A stretch of 64,000 nucleotides of DNA. It comes from Adiantum capillus-veneris (Eukaryota; Streptophyta; Polypodiopsida; Polypodiales; Pteridaceae). The stretch is taken from positions 152,739,592 through 152,803,591 of the forward strand of contig CM043943.1 of assembly GCA_014529385.2 (NCBI GenBank), given 5' to 3'. Under the pieces are notes generated by a model, which saw only the letters and a program-made list of their open reading frames with translations, made no database searches and was not told the DNA's origin. Below, one piece after another: positions 24,301 to 37,685 of this stretch. Numbering within the stretch: the stretch's first letter is position 1; each line of letters opens with the position of its first letter. The translations under genes were made by a program, and so were the position numbers.

Positions 24301-27300
24301 CCAAGCTATTATCGCTAGTAGCATGAGTAGTTTGCTCTCAAGATTCACCACTTTTCCACTCTATCCCATTATATTAAGAATATCAGGGTGTTAAGGTCCA
24401 CAACTTGTCCAACCTATAAGGATATATCATTAAGGTTATTCTTTCTCACCACTTGGAGTGAACATGATAGGTTTTACATGGGGGTTTGGTTCCAAGGTCA
24501 ACCACTTGTCCAAGCTAACTCTATTGAAACATAGAGAGAAACAAAGGTCCACTACTTGTCCAAGCTAGGCTCCATTGAAAGATGGAGAGAAGGATGCTCC
24601 ACCATTTGTCGAAGCTAAGTCTATTGAAACATGGGGGGTTTACGTTCAAGTTCCACCACTTGTCCAAGCTATTATCGCTAGTAGCATGAGTGGTTTTGTC
24701 TCAAAATTCACCACTTTTTCACTCTATGTCATTATATTAAGAATATTTGGGTGTTAAGGTCCACCACTTGTCCAACCTATAAGGCTTTATTTTAAAGGTT
24801 ATTCTTTCTCACCACTTGGAGTGAGCATGATAGGTTTTACATGGGGGTTTGAGTTCCAAGGTCCACCACTTGTCCAAGCAAACTCTATTGAATCATAGAG
24901 AGAAGCAAAGGTCCACCACTTGTCCAACTTAGGGTCCATTGAAACATGGAGAGAAGGATGCTCCACCATTTGTCCAAGATAGGCTCCATCGAAAAATGAA
25001 GAGAAGCAAGCTGCACCATGTCTCCAAGATGCTAGGCTTCATCAAAATACCTTAAACCCAGGATATTTTGTACATGGGGGGTTTACATTCAATGGCCGAT
25101 ACTTGTCCAAGCTATTATCGCTAGTAGCATGAGTGGCTTTGTCTCAAGCTTCACCACTTTTCCACTCTATGTCATTATATTAAGAATATGTGGGTGTTAA
25201 GGTCCACCACTTGTCCAACCTATAGGTCTATATCTTAAAGGTTATTCTTTCTCACCACTTGGATTGACTATGATAGGTTTTACATGGGGATTTGGTTCCG
25301 AGGTCCACCACTTGTCCAAGAAAACTCTATTGAAACATAGATAGAAGCAAAGGTCCACCACTTGTCCAAGCTAGGGTCCATTGAAACATGGAGATAAGGA
25401 TGCTCCACCATTTGTCCAAGATACGCTCCATTCAAACATGAAGAGAAGCAAGCTACACCATGTCTCCAAGATGCTAATCTCCATTGAAATACCTTAAACC
25501 CATGATATTTCGTACATGGGGGGTTTACATTCAGGGTCCACCACTTGTCCAACCTTTTATCTCTAGTAGCATGAGTGGTTTGGTCTCAAGATTCACCACT
25601 TTTCCACTCTATGTCATTATATTAAGAATATCTGGGTGCTAAGGTCCACCACTTGTCCAACCTATACGGCTATATCTTAAACTTTTTTCTTTCTCACCAC
25701 TTGGAGTTACCATGATAGGTTTTACATGGGAGTTTAGTTACAAGGCCAACCACTTGTCCAAGCTAAATCTATTGAAACATAGAGAGAAGCAAAGATCCAC
25801 CACTTGTTTAAACTAGGCTCCATTGAAACATGGAGAGAAGGATGCTCCACCATTTGTCAAAGATAGGCTCCATTGAAACATGAAGAGAAGCAAGCTGCAC
25901 CATGTCTCCAAGATGCTAGGCTCCATTGAAATACCTCAAACCCATGATATTTCGTACATGGGGGTATACATTCAAGGTCCACCACTTGTCCAACCTAATA
26001 TCCTTAGTAGCATGAGTGGTTTGGTCTCAAGATTGACCACTTTTCCACTCTATGTTGTTATATTATGAAGATCTAGGTTTTAAGGTCGACCACTTGTCCA
26101 ACCTATAAGGCTAGATCTTAAAGGGTATTATTTATCACCACTTGGAATGACCATGATATGTTTTACATGGGGGTTTGGTTCCAAGGTCCACCACCCTTCC
26201 AAGCTAACTCTATGGAAACATAGAGAGAAGCAAAGGTCCACCACTTGTCCAAGCTAGGCTCCATTGAGACATTTAGAGAAGGATGATCCCCCATTGGTGG
26301 AAGATAGGCTCCATCGAAACCTGCAGAAAAGCAAGCTGCACCATGTCTCCAAGATGCTAGGCTTCATCTAAATACCTTAAAGCTAGGATATTTTGTACAT
26401 GGGGGGTTTACATTCAAGGTCCACCACTTCTCCAAGCTATTATCGCTAGTAGCATGAGTGGTTTTGTCTCAAGATTCACCACTTTTTCACTCTATGTTAT
26501 TATATTAAGAATATGTGGGTGTTAAGGTCCACCACTTGTCCAATCTATAAGTTTATATCTTAATGGTTATTCTTACGTACCACTTGGAGTGACCATGATA
26601 GGTTTTATATGGGGGTTCGGTTCCAAGCTCCACCACTTGTCCAAGCTAACTCTATTGAAACAGAGAGAGGATCAAAGGTCCACCACTTGTCCAAGCTAGG
26701 CTCCATTGAAACATGGAGAGAAGGATGCTCCACCATTTGTCCAAGATAGGCTCCATTGAAACATGATGAGAAGCAAGCTGCACCATGTCTTCAAGATGCT
26801 AGGCTCCAACGAAAAACATTAAACCCATGATATGTCGTAGATGAGGGGTTTACATTCAAGGTCCAAAACTTGTCCAAGCTATTATTGGTAGTAGCCTGAG
26901 TGGTTTGGTCCCAAGATTCACCACTTTTCCACTGAATGTCATTATATTAAGAATATGTGGGTGTTAAGGTCCACCACTTGTCCAACCTATAAGGCTACAT
27001 CTTAAAGGTTATTCTTTCGTACCACTTGGAGTGACCATGATAGGTTTTACATGGAGGTTTGGTTCCAAGGTCCACCACTTGTCCAAGCTAACTCTATTGA
27101 ATCATAGAGAGAAGCAAAGGTCCACCACTTGTCCAAGCTAGGCTCCATTGAAACATGGAGAGAAGGATGCTCCACCATTTGTCGAAGCTAACTCTATTGA
27201 AACATGGGGGGTTTACGTTCAAGGTCCACCACTTTTCCAAGCTATTACCGCTAGTAGCATGAGTGGTTTTGTCGCAAGATTCACCACTTTTTCACTCTAT

Positions 27301-30300
27301 GTCATTATGGTAAGAACATTTGGGTTTTAAGGTCCACCACTTGTCGAACCTATAAGACTATATCTTAAAGGTTATTCTTTCTCACGACTAGGAGTGACCA
27401 TGATAGGTTTTACATTGGGGTTTGGTTCCAAGGTCCACCACTTGTCCAAGCTAACTCTATTGAAACATAGAGAGAAGCAAAGGTCCACCACTTGTCCAAG
27501 CTAGGGTCCATTCAAACATGGAGAGAAGGATGCTCCACCATTTGTCCAAGATAGGCTCCATTAAAACATGAAGCGAAGCAAGGTGCACCATGTCTCCAAG
27601 ATGCTAGGCTCCATCTAAATACCTTAAACCCACCATATTTTGTAGATGGGGGGTTTACATTCAAGGTCCACCACTTGTCCAACCTATAAGTCTATATCTT
27701 AAAGGTTATTCTTTCTTACCACTTGGAGTGACCATGATAGGTTTTATATGGGGGTTTGGTTCCAAGCTCCACCACTTGTGCAAGCTAACTCTATTGAAAC
27801 AGAGAGAAAATCAAAGGTCCACCACTTGTCCAAGCTAGGCTCCATTGAAACATGGAGAGAAGGATGCTCCACCATTTGTCCAAGATATGCTCCATTGAAA
27901 CATGACGAGAAGCAAGCTGCACCATGTCTCCAAGATGCTAGGCTCCATCGAAAAACATAAACCCATGATATGTGATAGATGAGGGGTTTACATTCAAGGT
28001 CCAACACTTGTTCAAGCTATTATTGGTAGTAGCCTGAGTGGTTTGGTCTCAAGATTCACCACTTTTTCACTCTATGTCATTATATTAAGAATATGTGGGT
28101 GTTAAGGTCCACTACTTGCACAACCCATAAGGCTACATCTTAAAGGTTATTCTTTTTTACCACTTGGAGTGACCATGATAGGTTTTACATGGGTGTTTTG
28201 TTTCAAGTTCCACCACTTGTCCAAGCTAGCTCTATTGAATTATAGAGAGAAGCAAAAGTTCACCACTTGTCTAAGCTAGGCTCCATTGAAACATGGAGAG
28301 AAGGATGCTCCATCATTTCTCGAAGCTAACTCTATTGAAACATGGGGGGTTTACGTTCAAGGTCCACCACTTGTCGAAGCTATTATCGCTAGAAGCATGA
28401 GTGGTTTTGTCTCAAGATTCACCACTTTATCACTCTATGTCATTATATTAAGGATATCTGGGTGTTAAGGTCCACCACTTGTCCAATCTATAGAGCTATA
28501 TCTTAAAGGTTATTCTTTCTCACGACTTGCAGTGACCATGATAGGTTTTACATTGGGGTTTGTTTCCAAGGTTTACCACTTTATCAAGCTAACTCTATTG
28601 AAACATAGAGAGAAGCAAAGGTCCACCACTTGTGCAAGCTAGGGTCCATTGAAACATGGAGAGAAGGATGCTCCACCATTTGTCCAAGATAGGCTCCAAT
28701 GAAACATGAAGAGAAGCAAGGTGCACCATGTCTCCAAGCTGCTAGGCTCCATCCAAATACCTTAAACCCACGATATTTCATAGATGGGGGGTTTAAATTC
28801 AAGGTCCACCACTTGTCCAACCTATTATCGCTAGTAGCATGAGTAGTTTGCTCTCAAGATTCACCACTTTTCCACTCTATGCCATTATATTAAGAATATC
28901 TGGGTGTTAAGGTCCACCACTTGTCCAACCTATAAGGATATATCATTAAGGTTATTCTTTCTCAACACTTGGAGTGAACATGATAGGTTTTACATGGTGG
29001 TTTGGTTCCAAGGTCCACCACTTGTCCAAGCTAACTCTATTGAAACATAGAGAGAAACAAATGTCCACTACTTGTCCAAGCTAGGCTCCATTGAAAGATG
29101 GAGAGAACGATGCTCCACCATTTGTCGAGGCTAGGTCTATTGAAACATGGGGGGTTTACATTCAAGTTTCACCACTTGTGCAAGCTATTATCGCAAGTAG
29201 CATGAGTGGTTTTATTAGGAATATTTGGGTGTTAAGGTCCCCCACTTGTCCAACCTATAAGGCTATATTTTAAAGGTTATTCTTTCTCACCACTTGGAGT
29301 GAGCATGATAGGTTTTACATGGGGGTTTGAGTTCCAAGGTCCACCACTTGTCCAAGCAAACTCTATTGAATCATAGAGAGAAGCAAAGGTCCACCACTTG
29401 TCCAAGCTAGGGTCCATTGAAACATGGAGAGAAGGATGCTCCACCATTTGTCCAAGATAGGCTCCATCAAAAAATGAAGAGAAGCAAGCTGCACCATGTC
29501 TCCAAGATGCTAGGCTTCATCGAAATACCTTAAACCCAGGATATTTTGTACATGGGGGGTTTACATTCAAGGGCCGATACTTATCCAAGCTATTTTTGCT
29601 AGTAGCATGAGTGGCTTTGTCTCAAGATTCACCACTTTTCCACTCTATGTCATTATATTAAGAATATGTGGGTGTTAAGGTCCACCACTTGTCCAACCTA
29701 TAAGTCTATATCTTAAAGGTTATTCTTTCTTACCACTTGGAGTAACCATGATAGGTTTTACATGGGGGTTTGTTTCCAAGCTCCACCACTTGTCCAAGCT
29801 AACTCTATTGAAACAGAGAGAGAAGCAAAGGTCCACCACTTGTCCAAGCTAGGCTCCATTGAAACATAGAGAGAAGGATGCTCCACCATTTGTCCAAGAT
29901 AGGCTGCATTGAAACATGACAAGAAGCAAGATTCACCATGTCTCCAAGATTCTAGGCTCCATAGAAAAACATTAAACTCACGATATGTCGTAGATGAGGG
30001 GTTTACATTCAAGGTCCAACACTTGTCCAAGCTATTATTAGTAGTAGCGTGAGTGGTTTGGTCTCAAGATTCACAACTTTTCCACTCTATGTCATTATAT
30101 TTAGAATATGTGGGTGTTAAGGTCCAACACTTGTCCAACCTATAAGGCTACATCTTAAAGGTTATTCTTTCTTACCACTTGGAGTGACCATGATAGGTTT
30201 TACATGGGGGTTTGGTTCCAAGGTCCACCACTTGTCCAAGCTAACTCTATTGAAACATAGAGAGAAACAAAGGTCCACCACTTGTCCAACCTAGGCTCCA

Positions 30301-33240
30301 TTGAAACATGAGGAGAAGGATGGTCCACCATTTTTTCAAGATAGGCTCCATTGAAACATGAGGAGAAGCAAGCTGCACCATGTCTCCAAGATGCTAGGCT
30401 CCATCGACATACATTAAACCCACGATATTTCGTAGATGAGGGGTTTACATTCAAGGTCCACCACCTTTCCAAGCTATTATTGCTAGTAGCCTGAGTGGTT
30501 TGGTCTCAAGATTCACCACTTTTATTAAGAATATTAGGGTGCTAAGGTCCACCACTTGTCCAACCTATAAGGCTACATCTTAAAGGTTATTCTTTCTCAC
30601 GACTTGGAGTGACCATGATAGGTTTTACATGGGGGTTTGGTTCCAAGGTCCACCACTTGTCCAAGCTAACTCTATTGAAACATAGAGAGAAACAAAGGTC
30701 TACCACTTGTCCAAGCTAGGCTCCATTGAAACATGGAGAGAAGGATGCTCCACCATTTGTCCAAGATAGGCTCCATTGAAACATGACGAGAAGGAAGCTG
30801 CACCATGTCTCCAAGATGGTACGCTCCATCGAAATACATTAAACCCATGATATTTCGTAGATGAGGGGTTTACATTCAAGGTCCACCACTTGTCTAAGCT
30901 ATTATTGCTAGTAGCCTGAGTGGTTTGGTCTCAAGATTCACCACTTTTATTAAGAATATGTGGGTGTTAGGGTCACCACTTGTCCAACCTATAAGGCTAC
31001 ATCTTAAAGGTTATTCTTTCTTCCCACTTGGAGTGACCATGATAGGTTTTACATGGGGGTTTGGTTCCAAGGTCCACCACTTGTCCAAGCTAACTATATT
31101 GAAACATAGAGAGAAACAAAGGTTGACCACGTGTCCAAGCTAGGCTCCATTGAAACATGGAGAGAACGATGCGCCACCATTTGTCGAAGCTAACTCTATT
31201 GAAACATGGGGGGTTTACGTTCAAGGTCCACCAGTTGTCCAAGCTATAATCGCTAGTAGCATGAGTGGTTTTATCTCAAGATTCACCACTTTTTCACTCT
31301 ATGTCATTATATTAAGAATATTTGGGTATTAAGGTCCACCACTTGTCCAACCTATAAGGCTATATCTTAAAGGTTATTCTTTCTCACCACTTGGAGTGAC
31401 CATGATAGGTTTTACATGGGGGTTTGGTTCTAAGGTCCACCACTTGTCCAAGCTAACTCTATTGAATCATAGAGATCAGCAAAGGTCCACCACTTGTCCA
31501 AGCTAGGGTCCATTGAAACATGGAGAAAAGGATGCTCCACTATTTGTCCAAGATAGACTCCATTGAAACATGAAGAGAAGCAAGTTGCACCATGTCTCCA
31601 AGATGCTAAGCTTCATCGAAATACCTTCAACCCACGATATTTTGTACATGGGGGGTTTACATTCACGTACCACCACTTGTCCAAGCTATTATCGCTAGTA
31701 GCATGAGTGGTTTTGTCTCAAGATTCACCACTTTTTCACTCTATGTCATTATATTAAGAATATGTGGGTGTTAAGGTCCACCACTTGTCCAACCTATAAG
31801 TCTATATCTTAAAGGTTATTCTCTCTGACCACTTGGAGTGACCATGATAGGTTTTACATGGGGATTTGGTTCCAAGGTCCACCACTTGTCCAAGCTAACT
31901 CTATTGAAACAGAGAGAGAAGCAGAGGTCCACCACTTGTCCAAGCTAGGCTCCATTGAAACATGGAGAGAAGGATGCTCCACCATTTGTCCAAGATAGGC
32001 TCCATTGAAACATGAAGAGAGGCAAGGTGCACCATGTCTCCAAGCTGCTAGGCTCCATCTAAATACCTTAAACCCACGATATTTCGTAGATGGGGGGTTT
32101 ACATTCAAGGTCCACCACTTGTCCAACCTATTATCGCTAGTAGCATGAGTAGTTTGCTCTCAAGATTCACCACTTTTCCACTCTATGCCATTATATTAAG
32201 AATATCTGGGTGTTAAGGTCCACCACTTGTCCAACCTATAAGGATATATCATTAAGGTTATTCTTTCTCACCACTTGGAGTGACCATGATAGGTTTTACA
32301 TGGGGGTTTGGTTCCAAGGTCCACCACTTGTCCAAGCTAACTCTATCGAAACATAGAGAGAAACAAAGGTCCACCACTTGTCCAAGCTAGGCTCCATTGA
32401 AACATGGAGACAACGATGCTCCACCATTTGTCGAAGCTAAGTCTATTGAAACATGGGGGGTTTACGTTCAAGGTCCACCAGTTGTCCAAGCTATTATCGC
32501 TAGTAGCATGAGTGGTTTTGTCTCAAGATTCACCACTTTTTCACTCTATGTCATTATATTAAGAATATTTAGGTGTTAAGGTCCACCACTTGTCCAACCT
32601 ATAAGGCTATATCTTAAAGGTTATTCTTTCTCGCCACTTGGAGTGACCATGATAGGTTTTACATGGGGGTTTGGTTCCAAGGTCCACCACTTGAATCATA
32701 GAGAAAAGCAAAGGTCCACCACTTGTCCAAGCTAGGATCCATTGAAACATGGAGAGAAGGATGCTCCACCATTTGTCCAAGATAGGCTCCATTGAAACAT
32801 GAAGCGAAGCAAGGTGCACCATGTCTCCAAGATGCTAGGCTACATCAAAATACCTTAAACCCACGATATTTCGTAGATGGGGGGATTAATTTCAAGGTCC
32901 ACCACTTGTCCAAGCTATTATTGCTAGTAGCATGGTTTGGTCTCAAGATTCACCAGCTTTCCACTCTATGTAATTACATTAAGAATATCTTGGTGTTAAG
33001 GTCCACCACTTGTCCAACCTATAAGGCTATATCTTAAATGATATTTTTTCTCACCACTTGGAATGTGCATGATATGTTTTACATGGGGTTTTGCTCCAAG
33101 GTCCACCACTTGTCCAAGCTAGATCTATTACATATATATTATACATACAATATTCAACTAGATTCCCTACCTATCATGTCCAGTAGCATGGATGTTGTAG
33201 CTTTAAGGTCCACCACTTGTCCAACCTATACTCTCTTATG
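15328..33240. repeat. Satellite array, right part, with nested multi-kb duplications
   Basis: Continues the 442/350-bp monomers. Marker positions recur at fixed offsets. 15720, 15991, 16525 and 16796 recur 7779 bp later at 23499, 23770, 24304 and 24575. 22631, 23770 and 24575 recur about 4516 bp later at 27148, 28286 and 29091. 11250 and 12042 in the left part recur 9093 bp later at 20343 and 21135. So blocks of monomers have been copied as units. Units near 30.5-31 kb are shortened, and the array decays after 32.6 kb. No gene inside. Confidence 0.9.
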
Positions 33241-34250
33241 TAAGGGAGATCTCGCTATAAATTCAAAACCTTCCCGCCTATAAAATTCAAAATCTGATTG
33301 CCTAAATTTAAAATATCCCTCCCAAATTTTAAATATCCCGCCTAAATTTTAAAATATCCCGCCCAAATTTTGAAATTCAAACTTTTTTATAAAAATTTAA
33401 ATTTTACCACTTAAATTTAAAATATTCCACGCGAAATTGATTTTAAATTCAAGTTTACCACAAAAAGATATCATTATACCACCTAAATTCAAATATACAA
33501 ACCTCAAATCATTATATTGTACATAAATTCAAACAAATTCAAATTAACAAGCCTAAAATGATATTAGTTTGCATAGATATGAATTTATCACACCTAAATT
33601 ATGTCACCATGTTAGAGAGAGTGGTTAGAGAATTTGAACAAGGTCCACCACTTGTCCAACCTAGATACCAAGAAGGATTGAGTGTACAAGGTGTTGTTTG
33701 GAGGTCCTTATAGTCCACTGGTCTCAAGGTCCACCACTTGTGGTAAGGGTCACCAAAAAGTGTATATATTCATCCAAAGAAATACACGTATTTTTGGTCT
33801 ACATGTCCTAGTTTCAATCATTTATGTCCATTAGGTGTATCACTAAACAACACTACTATTTTTGAGAAACAGAAGTTACAATCATATCTACAAATGGATT
33901 AGAGGAAAATCAGCTCAGCATACATCTAGAACTCGCTACAAGAATCGACTTTAACAGATCACGCAAGTAAGTCTTTCATTCAAGTTTACTAGTATTACAA
34001 TGTGTTAGTTATTTGTGATATTTATGTATGTATATATACTATGTGTGCATATCGTAATTAAGTGTAATTGTGTATCTGCATTATGTATGAGTATTACAAT
34101 GAAATAACACAAATATACATACATACACATAGATAACACAGACGCACACATACATGAGCATGTATTTTCAAGAGAGATATAGCAAGATACAGAGATAGAT
34201 AGATAAAGAGAGAGAGAGAAATACCTGTTTTCTAGAGAGAGGAGAGAGAA
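33241..34250. other. AT-rich spacer with a short minisatellite
   Basis: 33300-33375 holds a few copies of a roughly 20-bp unit like 'aatatcccgcctaaatttt'. Two isolated GGTCCACCACTTGTCC copies sit near 33641 and 33727. The rest is AT-rich or CA/GA-rich simple sequence. I see no gene. Confidence 0.6.
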
Positions 34251-34510
34251 AGATAACAGATTTCACTATGTTTATGTATGTGGAAGAGAGGAAGACGATG
34301 TATTGGAATATGTGCACGTATTTTCAAGAGAGAGACAACAAGATAACAGATTTCACTGTGGTTATGTATGTGGAAGTGAGGAAGACGATGTGTGGGATAA
34401 TGTGCATGTATTTTCAAGAGAGAGACAACAAGATAACAGATTTCACTGTGGTTATGTATGTGGAAGAGAGGAAGACGATGTGTAGGAATATGTGTATGTG
34501 TGCGGGGATA
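34251..34510. repeat. 90-bp tandem repeat, about three copies
   Basis: The string 'agataacagatttcact' starts at 34251, 34341 and 34431, giving an exact 90-bp period; the third unit is partial. Because 90 is a multiple of three, frames stay open through it, but composition (GA-rich) and context give no reason to call a gene. Confidence 0.85.
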
Positions 34511-35799
34511 TTTTTAAACTACGTATCTCTGTCTTTTGACGAGAGAGTGTGTGTGCAAGAAGAGTTACAGAGAACCATCTTCTCTATATGGAGAAAGACA
34601 GAGAGTGAGAGAGAGAGAAATACCTGTTTTTTCTCTATTCGTGAGGTGTGAAGAAGCTATGCCCGATCCTGCCCTTCTGGAAAGCGTTGCATACGCTCTT
34701 GTTTCTTTATCTTGTGCGCGAACTTTCAATCCTGTGCGCTCCACCTGTTTGATGTGTACAATGCCGAGCTTGCTCCTCTACGTGCGCGTATACTCCAACT
34801 GTGTGCGATCCGTGTGCGCTTTCTGTGTGTTTGCTGCTTGCCTGCTTTCTCTGTGTGCGTTGCTCGTGCGCTCTCTGCGCCTAATCTTGATAGGGTTTAT
34901 TAGAATGCCACGTATGCTACAAGTCCATGTTTTATCATAGGATTAAAAAAAACAAAAGCAATATAAAACATTAACCAATTCACACAGCCAAAATCTTGAC
35001 CCCAATTCACACAACCACGTATGCCGCCCCTTGACCCCGCCCGAGGCGCTGCCCCGGACCCCGCCCGGAACAATATCCCAAAATCAGCCTCCCAAGCCCC
35101 GCCATCGAGAGCGCTATATTCCACATCCCCATCAAGAGCGCTACCCCCAAACCTCACGTGGAAGCGCTGCCTTGTCACCCCATTGTGGCATTGCCCTAAG
35201 ACCCCGCATCTGGAGTGCTAAATGGGAACATTCTTCATTAGTGAAATTTTGAACATAAATTATATTTAGCATATACTTAAATATAATACAAATATTAACA
35301 TATTAACTATACTACTAATTTACTATAGCAGTTCTAGATTATGTCCCATACTATATTTAAGGTGCCAAAGGTTTGGCCTTATGGTCCTAGATTTAGCCAA
35401 GTGGTCAACACATATAGGACCAAGTGCACACTGTGCCACAAAACTTGGCCACCACTTCACTTGCCAAAGTTTAGGCCACATGGTCAATCCTAAGTTTCCA
35501 ATGTTCTTATTATGTCACCTTTTGCCTCGTGGAAAACCTAGGCTTGTTTTCACATACTCAGGCACTTCAAGCCATAATAAATTTTCATTACTCTTCGGCA
35601 ACCCTTTTGTTCAAGTATTTGAAAAAACGTTGCTTAAGGCCACCCTAAACCATTTTCATTTAGGGGTGTCTAAAACTAGCTTTTTGGCAATTCGAGAAGA
35701 AAATGGTCAAAGTTTTATACTTAGTTTTAACCACTTGACCAATTCAAATATTGGAAAGCAAGGTCTTGTAATACTTTTCTTTGGATATCACACATTAAA
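34511..35799. other. Spacer: GA/CT-rich, then C-rich block, then AT-rich
   Basis: 34511-34910 is GA-rich then T/G-rich. 35020-35225 is an unusually C-rich patch with repeated 'agcgctgcc/accccgcc' words. 35226-35799 is AT-rich. Several frames of 60-150 codons exist but show no recognisable domain or codon pattern. No gene called. Confidence 0.5.
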
Positions 35800-37600
35800 A
35801 CTAGGTCCCTCACTTGTCCAAGCTATGCTCTAATACAATAAAGGGCTTTTGGTTTCAAGATGCACCACTTTCCCAACCTTGATTCCATTAAAGAAGCTAG
35901 CTCTACTTAGACATTTAATAGCAAGGTCCTGTAGCAGTTCACATCGAACATTTTCCATGGCAGCTAGGTCCACCACTTATCTAAGCTATGCTCTAATACA
36001 GTAAGGGGGTTTTGGTTTCAAGATCCACCACTTGTCCAAACTTGATTTGGGAAGCAAGGTCCTATAATAGTTTGCTTTGGACATTCACCATTACAACTAA
36101 GTCCACGACTTCTCCAAGCTATGTTCTAATACACTAAGGACGTTTTGGTTTGAAGGAGAACCACTTGTACGACTTTGTTTTTGGAAGTAAGGTCTTTACA
36201 TAGTTCACCTTGGACCTTGGACATTGGATACTACAACTAAGCCCACCACTTGTCCAAGCTATCCTCTATATATAGCCAAAGGGTTTGGGTTTCAAGATTC
36301 ACCACTTTTCCAACCTTTCTTCCATTAAAGAAAGGAGGGGCATTATAACTAGGTCCACCAATTGTCCAAGATATGCTCTGATATAGAAAGGGGATTTTGG
36401 CTTCAATAATCCACCACGTGTTCAACCTTGCAAGACTCAAGGGATACTTGGACATTGGAAAGCATAGTCCTATAGTAGTTGATAGGTGGCAGCGGGTATA
36501 ACAACTAGGTCCAACCTATGCTCTGATATAGCAAAGAGGCTTTGGTTTCAAGGTCCACCACTTGTCCAACCTTGCTTCCATTAAAGAAATAAGGGGCTAC
36601 GTAAACATTGGCAAGCAAGGTAGAAAGGTCCTAAGGTATTTCACCTTGGATATTGGGCATTATAACTAGGTCCACCACTTGTCCAAGCTATGCTCTGATA
36701 TAGAAAGGGGATTTTTGTTTCAAGGTCCACCACGTGTTCAATCTTGCAAGACTCAAGGGATACTTGGACATTGGAAAGCATAGTCCTATAGTAGTTGATA
36801 GGTGGCAGTGGGTATTACAACTAGGTCCATCCTATGCTCTGATATAGCAAAGCGGCTTTAGTTTCAAGGTCCACCACTTGTCCAACCTTGCTTCCATTAA
36901 AGAAATGAGGGGCTACGTAAACATTGGCAAGCAAGGTAGCAAGGTCCTTAGGTGTTTCACCTTGGATATTGGGCATTATAACTAGGTCCACCACTTGCCC
37001 AAGCTATGGTCTGATATAGAAAGGGGATTTTCGTTTCAAGGTCCACCACGTGTTCAACCTTGAAAGACTCAAGGGATACTTGGACATTGGAAAGCATAGT
37101 CCTATAGTAGTTGATAGGTGGCAGTGGGTATTACAAATAGGTCCAACCTATGCTCTCATATAGCAAAGAGTCTTTGGTTTCAAGGTCCACCACTTGTCCA
37201 ACCTTACTTCCATTAAATAAATGAGGGGCTACGTAAACATTGGCAAGCAAGGTAGCAAGGTCCTAAGGTATTTCACCTTGGATATTGGGAATTATAACTA
37301 GGTCCACCACTTGTCCAAGCTATGCTCTGATATAGAAAGGGGATTTTTGTTTCAAGGTCCACCACGTGTTCAACCTTGAAAGCCTCAAGGGATACTTGGA
37401 CATTGGATAGCATAGTCCTATAGTAGTTGATAGGTGGCAGTGGGTATTACAACTAGGTCCACCACTTGTCCAACCTATGCTCTAATATAGCAAGGATGCT
37501 TTGGTTTCAAGATCCACCATAATTTCCAACCTTGCTTCCATTAATATAGCAAGGAGGATTTGGTCTCAAGGTTCACCACTTGTCCAACCTATGCAAACCT
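35800..37600. repeat. Motif repeats upstream of gene B, including a 316-bp tandem array
   Basis: Diverged GGTCCACCACTTGTCC units throughout. From about 36348 to 37480 they form an ordered tandem repeat: the string 'actaggtcca' starts at 36348, 36665, 36981 and 37297, a period of 316-317 bp. Each unit has motif copies separated by conserved spacers (tatgctctgatatag, accttgcttccattaa). The array ends within about 100 bp of gene B's first exon, so it forms that gene's upstream region. Confidence 0.88.
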
Positions 37601-37685
37601 TTTCCATGTTGTAGCATGATTTTTTGTTTGAAGAGTATTTTTCTATAACTATGGATTTAACAATGTAATCTTTTTCACTTACAGG

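Noticed and set aside
10536-32126. Fourteen or more minus-strand reading frames of exactly 90 codons (DKWWTL..., Trp-rich)
   Set aside because: They recur because the 442-bp monomer recurs. GGACAAGTGGTGGACC simply reads as DKWWT, many monomers have truncated versions, and there is no gene context. Treated as satellite by-products.
9960-33240. CRISPR-like array
   Set aside because: Repeat units are 50-442 bp with related, not unique, spacers in a eukaryotic context. It is a satellite.
35381-35833. 150-codon plus-strand reading frame
   Set aside because: Low-complexity, built partly from diverged motif repeats; no domain, no splice or start context.
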